From positions 62,001-126,000 of the forward strand of contig NZ_QUDO01000003.1 in the NCBI RefSeq assembly GCF_003477525.1: 64,000 nt of DNA, written 5' to 3'. Under the pieces are notes generated by a model. It was given only the letters and a program-made list of their open reading frames with translations. It did not search any database and was not told the origin of the DNA. Source of the DNA: Ruminococcus sp. AF41-9. GTDB taxonomy: Bacteria; Bacillota; Clostridia; Lachnospirales; Lachnospiraceae. Below, piece after piece: positions 38,914-46,561 of this stretch. Made by a program: the position numbers and the translations under genes. Positions within the stretch are counted from its first letter, which is position 1; each line of letters starts with the position of its first letter.

Positions 38914-39263
38914 TTTTTTCTCCTTTTCCTTTTTTTAATAAAATATCAGAGGCAAAACAACATCTGTCCTGACATCTTTTGATAACTATAAATAATTCTA
39001 TGACCAACAGTCATTTTCAAATTACATGAATGTTATATACCAAAGCTGACTGATAGTCAATAATCATTCTTTATAATTTGTCTAAATTTTTTATTCTTAA
39101 TAAAATGTGCGGATGTTCTTTTCTCTTTTCAGCGAATACCTGATTTCTGTCTGTCACCGGATGCAGAGTGCACAGTACCATTTATTTCCCTGAATAATAA
39201 TATTGACTTTTAGTCATTTTTGTTTAAAATAAAATTATGAATGTAAATCAGGGAGGATTTGCA
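38914..39263. promoter_or_regulatory. Divergent control region with three TetR-type operators
   Basis: Three 13-bp palindromes occur: TGACCAACAGTCA (39001-39013), TGACTGATAGTCA (39047-39059) and TGACTTTTAGTCA (39204-39216). The middle one overlaps the -35 (TTGACT, 39060-39055) of a minus-strand promoter whose -10 is TATAAC (39037-39032, spacer 17), driving the MMPL gene. The third overlaps the -35 (TTGACT, 39203-39208) of the tetR promoter with -10 TAAAAT (39225-39230, spacer 16). Confidence 0.8.
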
Positions 39264-39941
39264 ATGGGGAAACTGGAATTAAATAAAAAAAAGAAAAAAG
39301 ATGCCCTGTTTAATACTGCCTTTGAACTTTTTACCACAAAAGGGCTGACTAAAACTACAATCTCTGATATCGTGGAACAGGCCGGCGTTGCCAAAGGTAC
39401 TTTCTATCTTTATTTTAAGGATAAATATGATATTCGCAACAAACTGGTATCTCATAAGACCGGAGAGCTTTTCTTTCATGCGCACGAAGCACTGGAACAG
39501 GCAGGGATCACCGATTTTGAGCAGCAGGTACATTTTATCGTAGATTTCGTCATCACAGAGCTGGATCAGGACCGTACACTCCTGCTCTTTATTTCCAAGA
39601 ATCTGGCGTGGGGCGTATTTAAAGGCGCATTTGAGGAAAAAATGCCGGACGATGAATATAACTTTTACCGGTCCTATCTGGATATGCTCGCCCAGAACGG
39701 TCTGCATTACAGAAATCCGGAACTTCTTCTTTTTACGATCATTGAACTGGTAGGTGCCACCTGTTACAGTTGTATTCTGTACCAGCAGCCGGTTCCGATG
39801 ACAGAATACCGGCCCTGTCTTCACCAGACGATTTCTGCAATCATGAGTTCCTTTATACAGGACTCGAATGCCTGTCCCGCACTGACAGAAAAATCTTCCC
39901 CACCACCTGTTCCGGAAGTATTGCCTGCCCGTCAGGCATAA
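39264..39941 (+). CDS. TetR/AcrR-family regulator of the MMPL pair
   Basis: 225 aa from ATG 39264 (MGKLELNKKKKKDALFNTAF), preceded by GGGAGG. The helix-turn-helix is TISDIVEQAGVAKGTFYLYF near residue 33, then the TetR ligand domain. The last 25 residues are Pro/Ser-rich. It is the only clear plus-strand gene in the window. Divergence from the MMPL gene and shared operators indicate it represses both and responds to a transported or membrane-active compound. Confidence 0.9.
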   Translation: MGKLELNKKKKKDALFNTAFELFTTKGLTKTTISDIVEQAGVAKGTFYLYFKDKYDIRNKLVSHKTGELFFHAHEALEQAGITDFEQQVHFIVDFVITELDQDRTLLLFISKNLAWGVFKGAFEEKMPDDEYNFYRSYLDMLAQNGLHYRNPELLLFTIIELVGATCYSCILYQQPVPMTEYRPCLHQTISAIMSSFIQDSNACPALTEKSSPPPVPEVLPARQA

Positions 39942-40005
39942 AAAAAGAAACAACCCGACATCAACCACTGCGATTATTTTCGCAGAGCCGGGCTGTTTCT
40001 TTTTT
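39941..40005. terminator. Bidirectional terminator between tetR and the MBL-fold gene
   Basis: Convergent genes are separated by a long stem: AAGAAACAACCCG pairs with CGGGCTGTTTCTT with one mismatch, A/T tracts lie on both sides, and an inner CTGCGA/TCGCAG hairpin forms the tip. Confidence 0.85.
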
Positions 40006-40019
40006 GTATTTCTGTCTTT

Positions 40020-40820
40020 TTATAGCTCAAAAGTTTCCAGATCATCCGGGATCAGAAGATTTCCTTTATAATACTGTTTCCCTTCCTCTGTGTAGAGTTT
40101 CTTTCTTTCAGAGATATTTTTATCTTCCGTATGATAAAGAAGCAGATTTTTTACCTGTAACTCTTCTGCAAGCTGACAGGCATCCTTCACTGTGGAATGA
40201 TGTTTTTCATAAGGTTTGAATTTATCTGCCTGTGAAAACAGACAGAAGGCTTCGTGAAGCATCCATGTGCTGTTCTCTGCGTAACTGCGTTCGCATTCAT
40301 TATACGGTTCATCTCCGCAGCAGGTCAGTTTCTGTCCGTCTCCGTATTCCATACAAAAGCCATATTGTTTCGCTTTTGTAGACAGGATGTCAAAAAATGT
40401 AACTTTATGTCCGAGGATCATTTTCTCCTCTCCGTTCTCTACAACTTCCAGCTGCACTTTCTCACCGATAAATCTGGTTTCCTTGGCAGTCAGAAGCATT
40501 TCTGCCATCTGTTTCAGCAGTGCGATCACTTCATCATGTCCATAAATCGTTACTTCCCCGTCAAACTGCCCTCTCGCCATTCCCTGACAGTACATTCTGA
40601 GCATCCAGATAATTCCAAGAAGATGATCAATATGCTTATGGGTCACAAAGATCGTTCCGATCTCTTTCCAGTCAATTCCGGCATCTTCAAGCTGTTTCAG
40701 AATTGTGTTTCCGCCGCCGCCATCGACCATGAAATATTCGTTTCCTTCCTTTAAAGTGAAGCATGTATTGTAACATCTGGTTACTTTCGCATTTCCTGTT
40801 CCAAGTATGGTAAGTTTCAT
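40020..40820 (-). CDS. MBL-fold metallo-hydrolase (RNase Z-like)
   Basis: 266 aa. The metal-binding motif THKHIDHLLG is near residue 60, with MKLTILGTGNAKVTRCYNTC at the start and later His residues in MLHEAFCLF and KHHSTVKDA. The layout fits ribonuclease Z/arylsulfatase-like members, but the long exosite arm of tRNase Z is not obvious. The substrate cannot be named. It is a single-gene unit convergent with tetR. Confidence 0.8.
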   Translation of the reverse strand: MKLTILGTGNAKVTRCYNTCFTLKEGNEYFMVDGGGGNTILKQLEDAGIDWKEIGTIFVTHKHIDHLLGIIWMLRMYCQGMARGQFDGEVTIYGHDEVIALLKQMAEMLLTAKETRFIGEKVQLEVVENGEEKMILGHKVTFFDILSTKAKQYGFCMEYGDGQKLTCCGDEPYNECERSYAENSTWMLHEAFCLFSQADKFKPYEKHHSTVKDACQLAEELQVKNLLLYHTEDKNISERKKLYTEEGKQYYKGNLLIPDDLETFEL

Positions 40821-41042
40821 TTCTTAAGTACCTCCCGTTTCTTTCAGAGTAAATTCTCTGTTACCGTTCACACACTGCCCCTACACATGAGGCAGACAGT
40901 AACCATTCTTCTGCAGCAATTCCCGAAAATCATGCGGTCTTTCATGAAAATCATGCAGCCTTTCACGAAATCGCTGTCGTTTTCCGAAAAGTATAGCATA
41001 TTTTCCGTGCGATGTAAAAATTTATCATCAAATATCTGCCAT
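40821..41042. other. Intergenic region with a short tandem repeat
   Basis: 222 bp between the MBL gene and cotJC. Two and a half copies of a ~21-bp unit with core GAAAATCATGC(G/A)G lie at about 40925-40970. An open minus-strand frame here has no ribosome site or recognisable product. Confidence 0.5.
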
Positions 41043-41594
41043 TCATCCGCAGTCTTTGCAGGATGCCGTACAAGGCTTATCAAAGCTCGGATTAAATGCA
41101 TAGAAATTCTTTGCATCCAGTTCTTCCTGCACAGAACGCAGTGCTTCCCCGAACCTCTGGAAATGAACCACTTCTCTTGCTCTCAGGAACCGGATCGGAT
41201 CTGCGATCTCCGGGATATCACGCACTACGCGGAGAATATTGTCATAAGTTGCCCTGGCCTTCTGTTCTGCTGCAAGGTCTTCAAACAGATCCGTGATCGG
41301 GTCCCCTTTGCTCTGAAATTCACAGGCATTAAACGGAACTCCACCTGCTGCCTGCGGCCATATTCCTACCGTGTGGTCAATATAGTATGGTCCGAATCCG
41401 GATTTCTCGATTTCTTCCATGGAGAGATCACGGGTAAGCTGATAGACGATCGTTGATACCATCTCCAGATGCGCTAATTCCTCTGTAGCAACATCATTCA
41501 ATACAGCCATTGCCATACGGTTTGACATAGTAAATCTCTGAGACAGATACCTCATGGATGCACCGATTTCTCCGTCGGGACCACCGGATGTCAA
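41043..41594 (-). pseudogene. cotJC: 3' part of cotJC (manganese-catalase-like spore coat protein), interrupted by the prophage
   Basis: 183 codons remain. From GGPDGEIGASMRYLSQRF onward the protein matches CotJC: di-manganese ligands lie in TEELAHLEMV and in AAEQKARATYDN and REVVHFQRFGEA, and it ends NPSFDKPCTASCKDCG. The ~35 N-terminal residues that normally lead to ...QYGGPDGE are missing. The only start in frame is TTG 41594 with no ribosome site, and the upstream sequence is phage-like. The N-terminal part should lie past the other prophage end, outside the window. If the phage excises precisely, the gene is restored. Confidence 0.85.
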
Positions 41595-41610
41595 TACCCT
41601 ATAATATAGG
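41578..41610. other. Likely attachment-site junction in cotJC
   Basis: Similarity to CotJC stops at the GGTGGTCCC codons (41586-41578). On the phage side, 12 bases further, is an inverted repeat CCTATA-A-TATAGG (41598-41610). Inverted half-sites beside a short core fit a large serine recombinase attachment site, but the integrase is not visible. Confidence 0.55.
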
Positions 41611-41637
41611 AAAAACTTGAAGATGATACAATATTTT

Positions 41638-41686
41638 AAGAAATGAGAGTTCCTCAGAATTGTTTTTGGGAAATTCTCATTTCTTT
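41638..41686. terminator. Terminator after the endolysin gene
   Basis: AAGAAATGAGAGTTCC pairs imperfectly with GGGAAATTCTCATTTCTT around a short loop. T-rich sequence follows on the plus side and a weaker tract on the minus side. It closes the phage lysis operon before cotJC. Confidence 0.65.
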
Positions 41687-41710
41687 TTCTTTATAATTAT
41701 TTTGGAGCTT

Positions 41711-43006
41711 TTAGATTGCGATCAGGTCTTTCCATGTCACAGGCCCACAGATTCCATCTACTTCCAGAACCTCTTTTCTGGATTCCTGATATGCTTTTAA
41801 TGCATAAATCGTATTTGCGTCTGCTGTCCAAGTGAGCTTCAGGGCTTTTCCGTCTTTGCCCTTGAAACCTCTGGCTCTTAAAATTTCCTGTAAGAGAAGC
41901 ACGGATGTATTTTTATCTCCTGCCTTTACTGTTTTCGGATTGAACATATAACCGCCTCCCGTTGTTGTATTATTTGTGTTGTCAAGTGTTTTTTCCATGT
42001 ATGCTGCTGCCTTTTCTACGAACTTCGGCCAGAGTCCTTCATCCAGGATCCGGCGCGGGCAATGTTTCCTGGAGGCATCATAATGGCGTTTCAGGCGCTC
42101 TGTCCCCCAACCGTATTGTTTTAAAAGGTATGCTGTCAGCTGTTCAGCCTTATCCACTGCTACATAGTAATCCGTTTCAGGGTTCACACAGATCTCAATG
42201 TTGATGGAGTTTCTGTTCGTGATTCCATATTTTCCCTGACCATCACCTACGGCCCAGGCACCGTCACTGTGCTCCAAGGTCTGATAAATGCTCTTTGAAT
42301 CTACATAGTAATGAACTGTTCCGGCCAGATTTCCGTTTTTCATTGCTGTTGCATGAGCTTTTGCATCTGCACCTTTGCTCCAGTTGTCTGTTTCATGAAT
42401 CACTATATATGCCGGCTTATTCTGGCCAATGTAGCAATTTTTCTTACTGATCATTTTAATAATATCCATATCGTTTCCTTTCTCATCTGTCTCATTGGTC
42501 TTAATTGATAATATGCTGTTCAGAATCCGGATGATCTCCTTCCCATAGTTCTTCCCGGCAGCCCAGCCGACACCGTTTGGATTCTCCTGGATTCCCAGCC
42601 ACTCCACATAAGGAGCAGATTCTCTGATTACATAACCAAATCTGTTGTCTACACATTTCCCTTCCAGTTCTTCAGAAGATGCATAGGCTTTCAGATGCTG
42701 GATCTGTGCACGAATCCCAAGCTGTGGTGTTTCCCAGGAATTGCCTTTCATACCGTTTTGGACAACACCGATCCCGGCAAAGTTATTCTGATCCAGTGTC
42801 ACCGAAGAGCCTTCAAATGTAAAATTACCAGTTTCCAGGCAAGATTGTGCAAATGCAATGTCCCCTCTCACTCCTTCCGCTTCCCCCTCTGTCAGATACA
42901 GTGAGATCATCTTCTCAACAGACTCCGGAACCAGTGGATTCGCTCTTTTAATATAATCTTTCATCTGCTCTGCAGTTGCCTGAGCATGTCCCATAATCTT
43001 CAGCAT
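41711..43006 (-). CDS. Two-domain endolysin: glucosaminidase and amidase with peptidoglycan-binding domain
   Basis: 431 aa. Residues about 1-165 resemble the glucosaminidase/lysozyme-like family (FAQSCLETGNFTF with the acidic residue, NNFAGIGVVQNG, GYVIRESAPYVEW). Residues about 180-330 form an Amidase_2 domain with zinc ligands in IVIHETDNWS, HYYVDSKSI and LKRHYDASRKHCPRRIL. The last 70 residues are a PG_binding_1 repeat (ETVKAGDKNTSVLLLQEIL-like). An internal ATG at 42469 (MDIIKMISKKN) has AAAGGA six bases before it and could yield the amidase half alone. No signal peptide, so export relies on the holin. Confidence 0.88.
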   Translation of the reverse strand: MLKIMGHAQATAEQMKDYIKRANPLVPESVEKMISLYLTEGEAEGVRGDIAFAQSCLETGNFTFEGSSVTLDQNNFAGIGVVQNGMKGNSWETPQLGIRAQIQHLKAYASSEELEGKCVDNRFGYVIRESAPYVEWLGIQENPNGVGWAAGKNYGKEIIRILNSILSIKTNETDEKGNDMDIIKMISKKNCYIGQNKPAYIVIHETDNWSKGADAKAHATAMKNGNLAGTVHYYVDSKSIYQTLEHSDGAWAVGDGQGKYGITNRNSINIEICVNPETDYYVAVDKAEQLTAYLLKQYGWGTERLKRHYDASRKHCPRRILDEGLWPKFVEKAAAYMEKTLDNTNNTTTGGGYMFNPKTVKAGDKNTSVLLLQEILRARGFKGKDGKALKLTWTADANTIYALKAYQESRKEVLEVDGICGPVTWKDLIAI

Positions 43007-43020
43007 TGTTTTTCCCCCTC

Positions 43021-43722
43021 TTAAGCAGCATTCTGGAATAAACTTAATATGAATTCCCTTCCCATCTGCGTAATCCGTCTGTGGTAGATCACTTTTCCAG
43101 AATCCAGAACTTCCTGTTTGATCTCCTCATATCCCAGATCACTGTACTTGGAATACATAACCCAGGTTCCATTTACAGAGTACTGAATCTTTTTCTCTGC
43201 CAGGATCTTGTTTAACTGTGTCACCGATCGCAGCCCCAGCTCTTTTGCAATCTCTGTAACTGTGTAAGTTTTATTTACATGCATGAGGATGGCATTTTTT
43301 CTTTCTGCTTCTACTCTGGCAGCACGCTCCCCTTTTAGTCTTGTCAGGAGTTCAATACCAAAGTCCGGGTTATTTAGAATGTTATCGATCACGTTGTCCG
43401 TGGCGTACAGGCCATGATTGCGGATTGCTGGAAGGACTTCATCCATTACCCACATCTCAAATTTTTCTGCTGATGGAAGTTTTGATTTCATAATCAGGCG
43501 GTACAAATCTCCCTCATTTATGTATGACATTGACTGAATGCCACTAGATGTAGGGGTGTCACGTTTCGTTACTCCCTTGCAATGGTCAAGAATGGCTTTT
43601 CTCGGATTACTGTATCCAAGTGCTTTTGTAACATCAGTTCCAACAAAATACGGTTTCCCGTCAATTTCTATTGTTCGAATTTCTCCGAACTCTTCCGAAT
43701 TAAAAATCTGTAAATGATTCAT
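43021..43722 (-). CDS. Phage antirepressor (BRO-N plus KilAC)
   Basis: 233 aa. The BRO-N domain occupies about residues 1-110 (FGEIRTIEIDGKPYFVGTDV then KALGYSNPRKAILDHCKG), and a KilAC-type DNA-binding domain follows (YTVTEIAKELGLRSVTQLNK). Antirepressors counter the phage repressor. Such genes usually sit in the early region; here it lies between holin and endolysin in the late operon. Confidence 0.88.
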   Translation of the reverse strand: MNHLQIFNSEEFGEIRTIEIDGKPYFVGTDVTKALGYSNPRKAILDHCKGVTKRDTPTSSGIQSMSYINEGDLYRLIMKSKLPSAEKFEMWVMDEVLPAIRNHGLYATDNVIDNILNNPDFGIELLTRLKGERAARVEAERKNAILMHVNKTYTVTEIAKELGLRSVTQLNKILAEKKIQYSVNGTWVMYSKYSDLGYEEIKQEVLDSGKVIYHRRITQMGREFILSLFQNAA

Positions 43723-43779
43723 TTCTTCTGCTCCTCCATATTTTTTGACAAAAAAGAGACGGTTTTCCGCCTCTTTTCT

Positions 43780-44073
43780 TTACTCGTCTTTATTCACCTG
43801 CTTAATGATCTGATTCACATATGTAGAAAGCCCCGCAATCAGGATTCCCTGCGTAATTGCCGTGAAGATTGCCATCGCAATGTCCTGACCGGTACTACAG
43901 GTGCAGTTGGCAAATACATACATTGTGCAGATCAGAATGCTGATACCGCCAAGGATGAGTGGAATATACTTATCTTTTACTGCCTGCGCCTGTTTGAGCG
44001 CCATTCCTACAAAATATAAGGCAATTGCTACTACAATGAGTTCCGGTTTTACATAATTTGTAATCTGTTCCAT
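43780..44073 (-). CDS. Phage holin
   Basis: 97 aa with three hydrophobic segments (LIVVAIALYFVGMAL, ILGGISILICTMYVFAN, AIFTAITQGILIAGLSTYV) and a charged C-terminus (KQVNKDE). Length and place before the endolysin fit a holin that permeabilises the membrane for the endolysin. Confidence 0.8.
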   Translation of the reverse strand: MEQITNYVKPELIVVAIALYFVGMALKQAQAVKDKYIPLILGGISILICTMYVFANCTCSTGQDIAMAIFTAITQGILIAGLSTYVNQIIKQVNKDE

Positions 44074-44078
44074 AATTA

Positions 44079-44414
44079 TTACTCCTCACTTTCCTGCTCT
44101 TCCGGCATCGCCAGAAGTTTATGATACAATTCCGTTGCCACGTCATTCCCGCCTAAGTTATGATATGCACAATATACTTTTTTGATAGATTCTTTTGCGT
44201 AGATTGGACAATACTTCCGATCCTTATACTTGTTATAATTTCCTACAATACTCTCCCTGAGAAGTGACTGCACCCCTTCTGCAATTGCTGCATTCTTTTT
44301 CTGTTCTTCTTTAAGCCGTTTGGATACTCCCCTGTATCCTATCCCAAGCAGTGCTGATATAATCGCAAACAGCCATTCGACCCAGTGAATCTGTATGTAA
44401 TTAATAAGTTCCAC
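44079..44414 (-). CDS. Small membrane protein of the lysis module, function unknown
   Basis: 111 aa. One N-terminal membrane segment (WVEWLFAIISALLGIGY) and a basic helix (KRLKEEQKKNAAIAEGVQSL) precede a soluble C-terminus with two Cys and an acidic end. It lies six bases upstream of the holin. It could be a holin-associated or spanin-like factor; no family is recognised with confidence. Confidence 0.6.
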   Translation of the reverse strand: MELINYIQIHWVEWLFAIISALLGIGYRGVSKRLKEEQKKNAAIAEGVQSLLRESIVGNYNKYKDRKYCPIYAKESIKKVYCAYHNLGGNDVATELYHKLLAMPEEQESEE

Positions 44415-44438
44415 TCATTCTTTCCCTTTCTCTGTTTT

Positions 44439-44452
44439 TTGCGCCGGCGCAA
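44439..44452. repeat. 14-bp G+C palindrome TTGCGCCGGCGCAA, copy 1
   Basis: A perfect palindrome in the gap between the tail and lysis modules. An identical copy occurs in the phage after the capsid gene. It has no loop, so it is more likely a protein-binding or modification site than an RNA hairpin. Confidence 0.75.
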
Positions 44453-44455
44453 TTT

Positions 44456-44494
44456 AAAAGGGGCAGTGCGTCCCTTATCTGCACCGCCCCTTTT
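44456..44494 (-). terminator. Terminator closing the tail module
   Basis: AAAAGGGGC pairs with GCCCCTTTT, with AGTGC/GCAC pairing further in. It lies just after the stop of the last small tail-module gene, upstream of the lysis genes, so those need read-through or their own promoter. Confidence 0.75.
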
Positions 44495-44503
44495 GTAACT
44501 TTA

Positions 44504-44647
44504 TCATGCCGCTTCCAGCGCATCCAGACACTCTCCTACTACAGCACGAAGGTTAAATAAATTTGGCACCTGTTCTCTTGTGTATACTCCAGTAAGTACC
44601 AGAGATACCCATGTTTTTACAAGACCGCTGTTCTTTGTAAACTTCAT
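44504..44647 (-). CDS. Small phage protein (47 aa), paralogue of its upstream neighbour
   Basis: Starts MKFTKNSGLVKTWVSLVLTG and continues with EQVPNLFNLRAVVGE. A strong GGAGG lies before the ATG, and the start overlaps the preceding stop (ATGA). The position after the tail fibre recalls XkdX-type genes of PBSX phages, but the sequence match is not convincing. Function unknown. Confidence 0.75.
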   Translation of the reverse strand: MKFTKNSGLVKTWVSLVLTGVYTREQVPNLFNLRAVVGECLDALEAA

Positions 44648-44792
44648 TTGTCAGATCCTCCTTTCTCCAGAATTTTATAAACAACCTCACGCAGGTTTCC
44701 GATGTTCGGAACCTGTTCTTTTGAGTATTGTCCGCTTTCTACTAATCTCACCCAGGTCTTTACAAGACCGCTGTTTTCATCAAATTTCATTC
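44644..44792 (-). pseudogene. Second small phage protein of the same family, frame broken
   Basis: Starts MKFDENSGLVK (ribosome site GGGAGG) and, in a shifted frame, continues TWVRLVESGQYSKEQVPNI and ends EKGGSDK. The shift is at a five-A run (about 44759-44763 on the plus strand). The N-terminus and the VPNxxNLR-VV pattern match the following 47-aa gene, so the two are tandem paralogues. A sequencing error is possible. Confidence 0.7.
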
Positions 44793-44960
44793 TGTTGTTC
44801 CTCCCATTATCTGAGCCAGCATGATGCTCAGCTCTCCGATCGCACTGTCATTTTGTTCCTGCATCTGAGCTAACATGATGCTCAGCTCTCCGATCGCACT
44901 GTCATTCTGAATCTGCTTCTCTGTATCTTCTGCTTTTCTGGTCTTTTTCACGTCACGCAT
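44787..44960 (-). CDS. Small phage protein with an internal 17-residue duplication
   Basis: 57 aa from ATG 44960 (MRDVKKTRKAEDTEKQI). The ATG overlaps the fibre stop (TAATG). The segment QNDSAIGELSIMLAQ occurs twice in tandem, encoded by two ~51-bp near-identical DNA repeats. Its end overlaps the next start. Function unknown; a helical coiled-coil-like peptide is likely. Confidence 0.75.
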   Translation of the reverse strand: MRDVKKTRKAEDTEKQIQNDSAIGELSIMLAQMQEQNDSAIGELSIMLAQIMGGTTE

Positions 44961-46561
44961 TAAAGTACCCCCATCCCGATCGCTCTTAAGGCAATCTCTC
45001 CTGTTGAGTCGTTTGCTGTAATCTTCACTCTCGCCGCAACAGCCCATTTCTCTGCGGTCTTTGCAGTGTTTTGAAATGTATGATTGCCTGCTGAATCTGG
45101 AGTGTAAGTCTCCCAGGCCGGAGAAGCATCGTTTGCATTGTTTGCGACCCAGATCTCTTTTGTAACCTTGTCATCTGCAACAAGGTCTAAAAGAACAACC
45201 ATCTTCTGTGTTCTATCGGCAGTCTCCTGCGGATGTGCCTGTACATCCAGAATAGTCCCGATGCGGATATGCACTGCAGATGATCTTGCTTCAGAAAGGC
45301 TTCCTGAGTCTGTTGATACAACTCTCAGATATACTTCTCCGGATGCCCCGGTTACTTTTATTCTGAATTTAGTTCCCACATCTTCATTCGATGCGGATGC
45401 TGCAGATACCCATTGCCCGCCTACGTATTTTTCAAGGCTCGTAAATTCCTTGCTGTTTGAGAATCCTGAGTTCCCGGACATCTGAACCTTGAGCGTCTGT
45501 GTATCCCCTTCAGAATCTGCTCCGATGTTGAATTCTACATAGAAGTCACCGTCCCGGCGTTCTCCGTTTGCCGGAGATATGATCATCGGAGCAGCAGCAG
45601 GGCCGTTCTTCTTTGTGAACGTGTACGTGACTGTTGTTGCCGCGTTCTTTGTGTCTGTCGCAGTAATCGCCACAGTGTGGCTTCCGATGCTTAATGCGGA
45701 CCAGTATTTGCTTAGCACAAGTGAGAAGCTCCCGGAGGACTGGCTTTGGTAGGATTCCTTTTGCGTTCCGTCGATCTTCACGCTGATGTTGAATTTATCA
45801 CCATCGGAATCGTTTATGGCGTAGTCAATGTTTATCGGTTTATTCAGATCACCGAAATTTTTGCTGGCCGGGGTAATCTTTGGGGCAGCGTTCAGAACTC
45901 GGAGAGCGGGGCGCCAGCCGAGACCGCCGTTGTAACCGTCCGAATAGTAGTGGCCCCAGCAACGCGCGCCAGTGCGGCCACGAGAAGCCCTGTATGAATT
46001 TCCATTTGTTATTGTGTTCTGGCACCAGCTATAGCAACCGGCCCAGTTCCAGATCTTATTGTGAGCTGTTGTAAAGTTGGCAGATGAGCTGTTGTTCTGA
46101 AGATCCTGGCTCTGTGGTGTCGGAAGTCCGGAGAACTTTCCAAGATTTCCGATGTATTTGTCCCATTCGTTTGATGCTGTGGTTTCTGATTGTGCATTTC
46201 CATCTTTGCCGCCAGTAAGCATGAATAATTCATACTGCTGTCCGTCAATGGTTATTTTCTTTCCGCTCCCTTTTGCTCCGCAGAATCCTAATGCGTTCAG
46301 GCGGTCCCATGTAATGTTGCATAGTAAGTTCCTGTCGCAGATCAGAATCTTATCGCTTCCGTCATTCACCTCCACCCATTGCAGTTTATAAGCATCATTT
46401 GAATCTGTGTCTTTGATTTCAATAGCATCCGATCCGTAATATAACAGATTTCCTGTAGATGGTGCTGACCCGTTTGTGTCGTACCATGGCTTCGTAGGTC
46501 TTGCTTTCTTTACATTCGCCACATACAGTGTACCAAGTTTATGTATGGTTCCGTTTGCCAT
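44960..46561 (-). CDS. Tail fibre / receptor-binding protein with C-type-lectin-like domain
   Basis: 533 aa. After an N-terminal attachment region (MANGTIHKLGTLYVANVKKA), residues about 65-230 resemble the C-type-lectin/formylglycine-enzyme-like fold of phage receptor-binding proteins: ELFMLTGGKDGNAQ, WNWAGCYSWCQN and GGLGWRPALRVL. Two or more Ig/cadherin-like domains follow (PKITPASKNFGDLNKPINID; TFTKKNGPAAAPMIISPANG), then a C-terminal sandwich. It probably binds the host surface. The lectin part carries a putative variable region. It overlaps the upstream small gene by 23 bp. Confidence 0.8.
   Translation of the reverse strand: MANGTIHKLGTLYVANVKKARPTKPWYDTNGSAPSTGNLLYYGSDAIEIKDTDSNDAYKLQWVEVNDGSDKILICDRNLLCNITWDRLNALGFCGAKGSGKKITIDGQQYELFMLTGGKDGNAQSETTASNEWDKYIGNLGKFSGLPTPQSQDLQNNSSSANFTTAHNKIWNWAGCYSWCQNTITNGNSYRASRGRTGARCWGHYYSDGYNGGLGWRPALRVLNAAPKITPASKNFGDLNKPINIDYAINDSDGDKFNISVKIDGTQKESYQSQSSGSFSLVLSKYWSALSIGSHTVAITATDTKNAATTVTYTFTKKNGPAAAPMIISPANGERRDGDFYVEFNIGADSEGDTQTLKVQMSGNSGFSNSKEFTSLEKYVGGQWVSAASASNEDVGTKFRIKVTGASGEVYLRVVSTDSGSLSEARSSAVHIRIGTILDVQAHPQETADRTQKMVVLLDLVADDKVTKEIWVANNANDASPAWETYTPDSAGNHTFQNTAKTAEKWAVAARVKITANDSTGEIALRAIGMGVL
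45891..46050 (-). repeat. Putative diversity-generating variable region in the fibre gene
   Basis: By hand count 45901-45990 is about 70% G+C with only 8 coding-strand adenines in 90 bases, unlike the rest of the gene. Many codons end in C or T with varied first and second bases (GGC, CAC, TAC, GAC, GGT, AAC), as expected if AAC/AAT codons of a template were adenine-mutagenised. It ends in the very G+C-rich GGLGWRPALR segment, the place of an initiation-of-homing sequence. No template copy was found in the window. Confidence 0.5.

Noticed and set aside
40868-41116. 82-aa minus-strand open frame after cotJC
   Set aside because: It overlaps the cotJC end, has no ribosome site, and is built on a short DNA repeat.
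44960-46561. Complete diversity-generating retroelement in the window
   Set aside because: No YxDD polymerase domain and no second copy of the variable region were found; only target-like and accessory-like parts are present.
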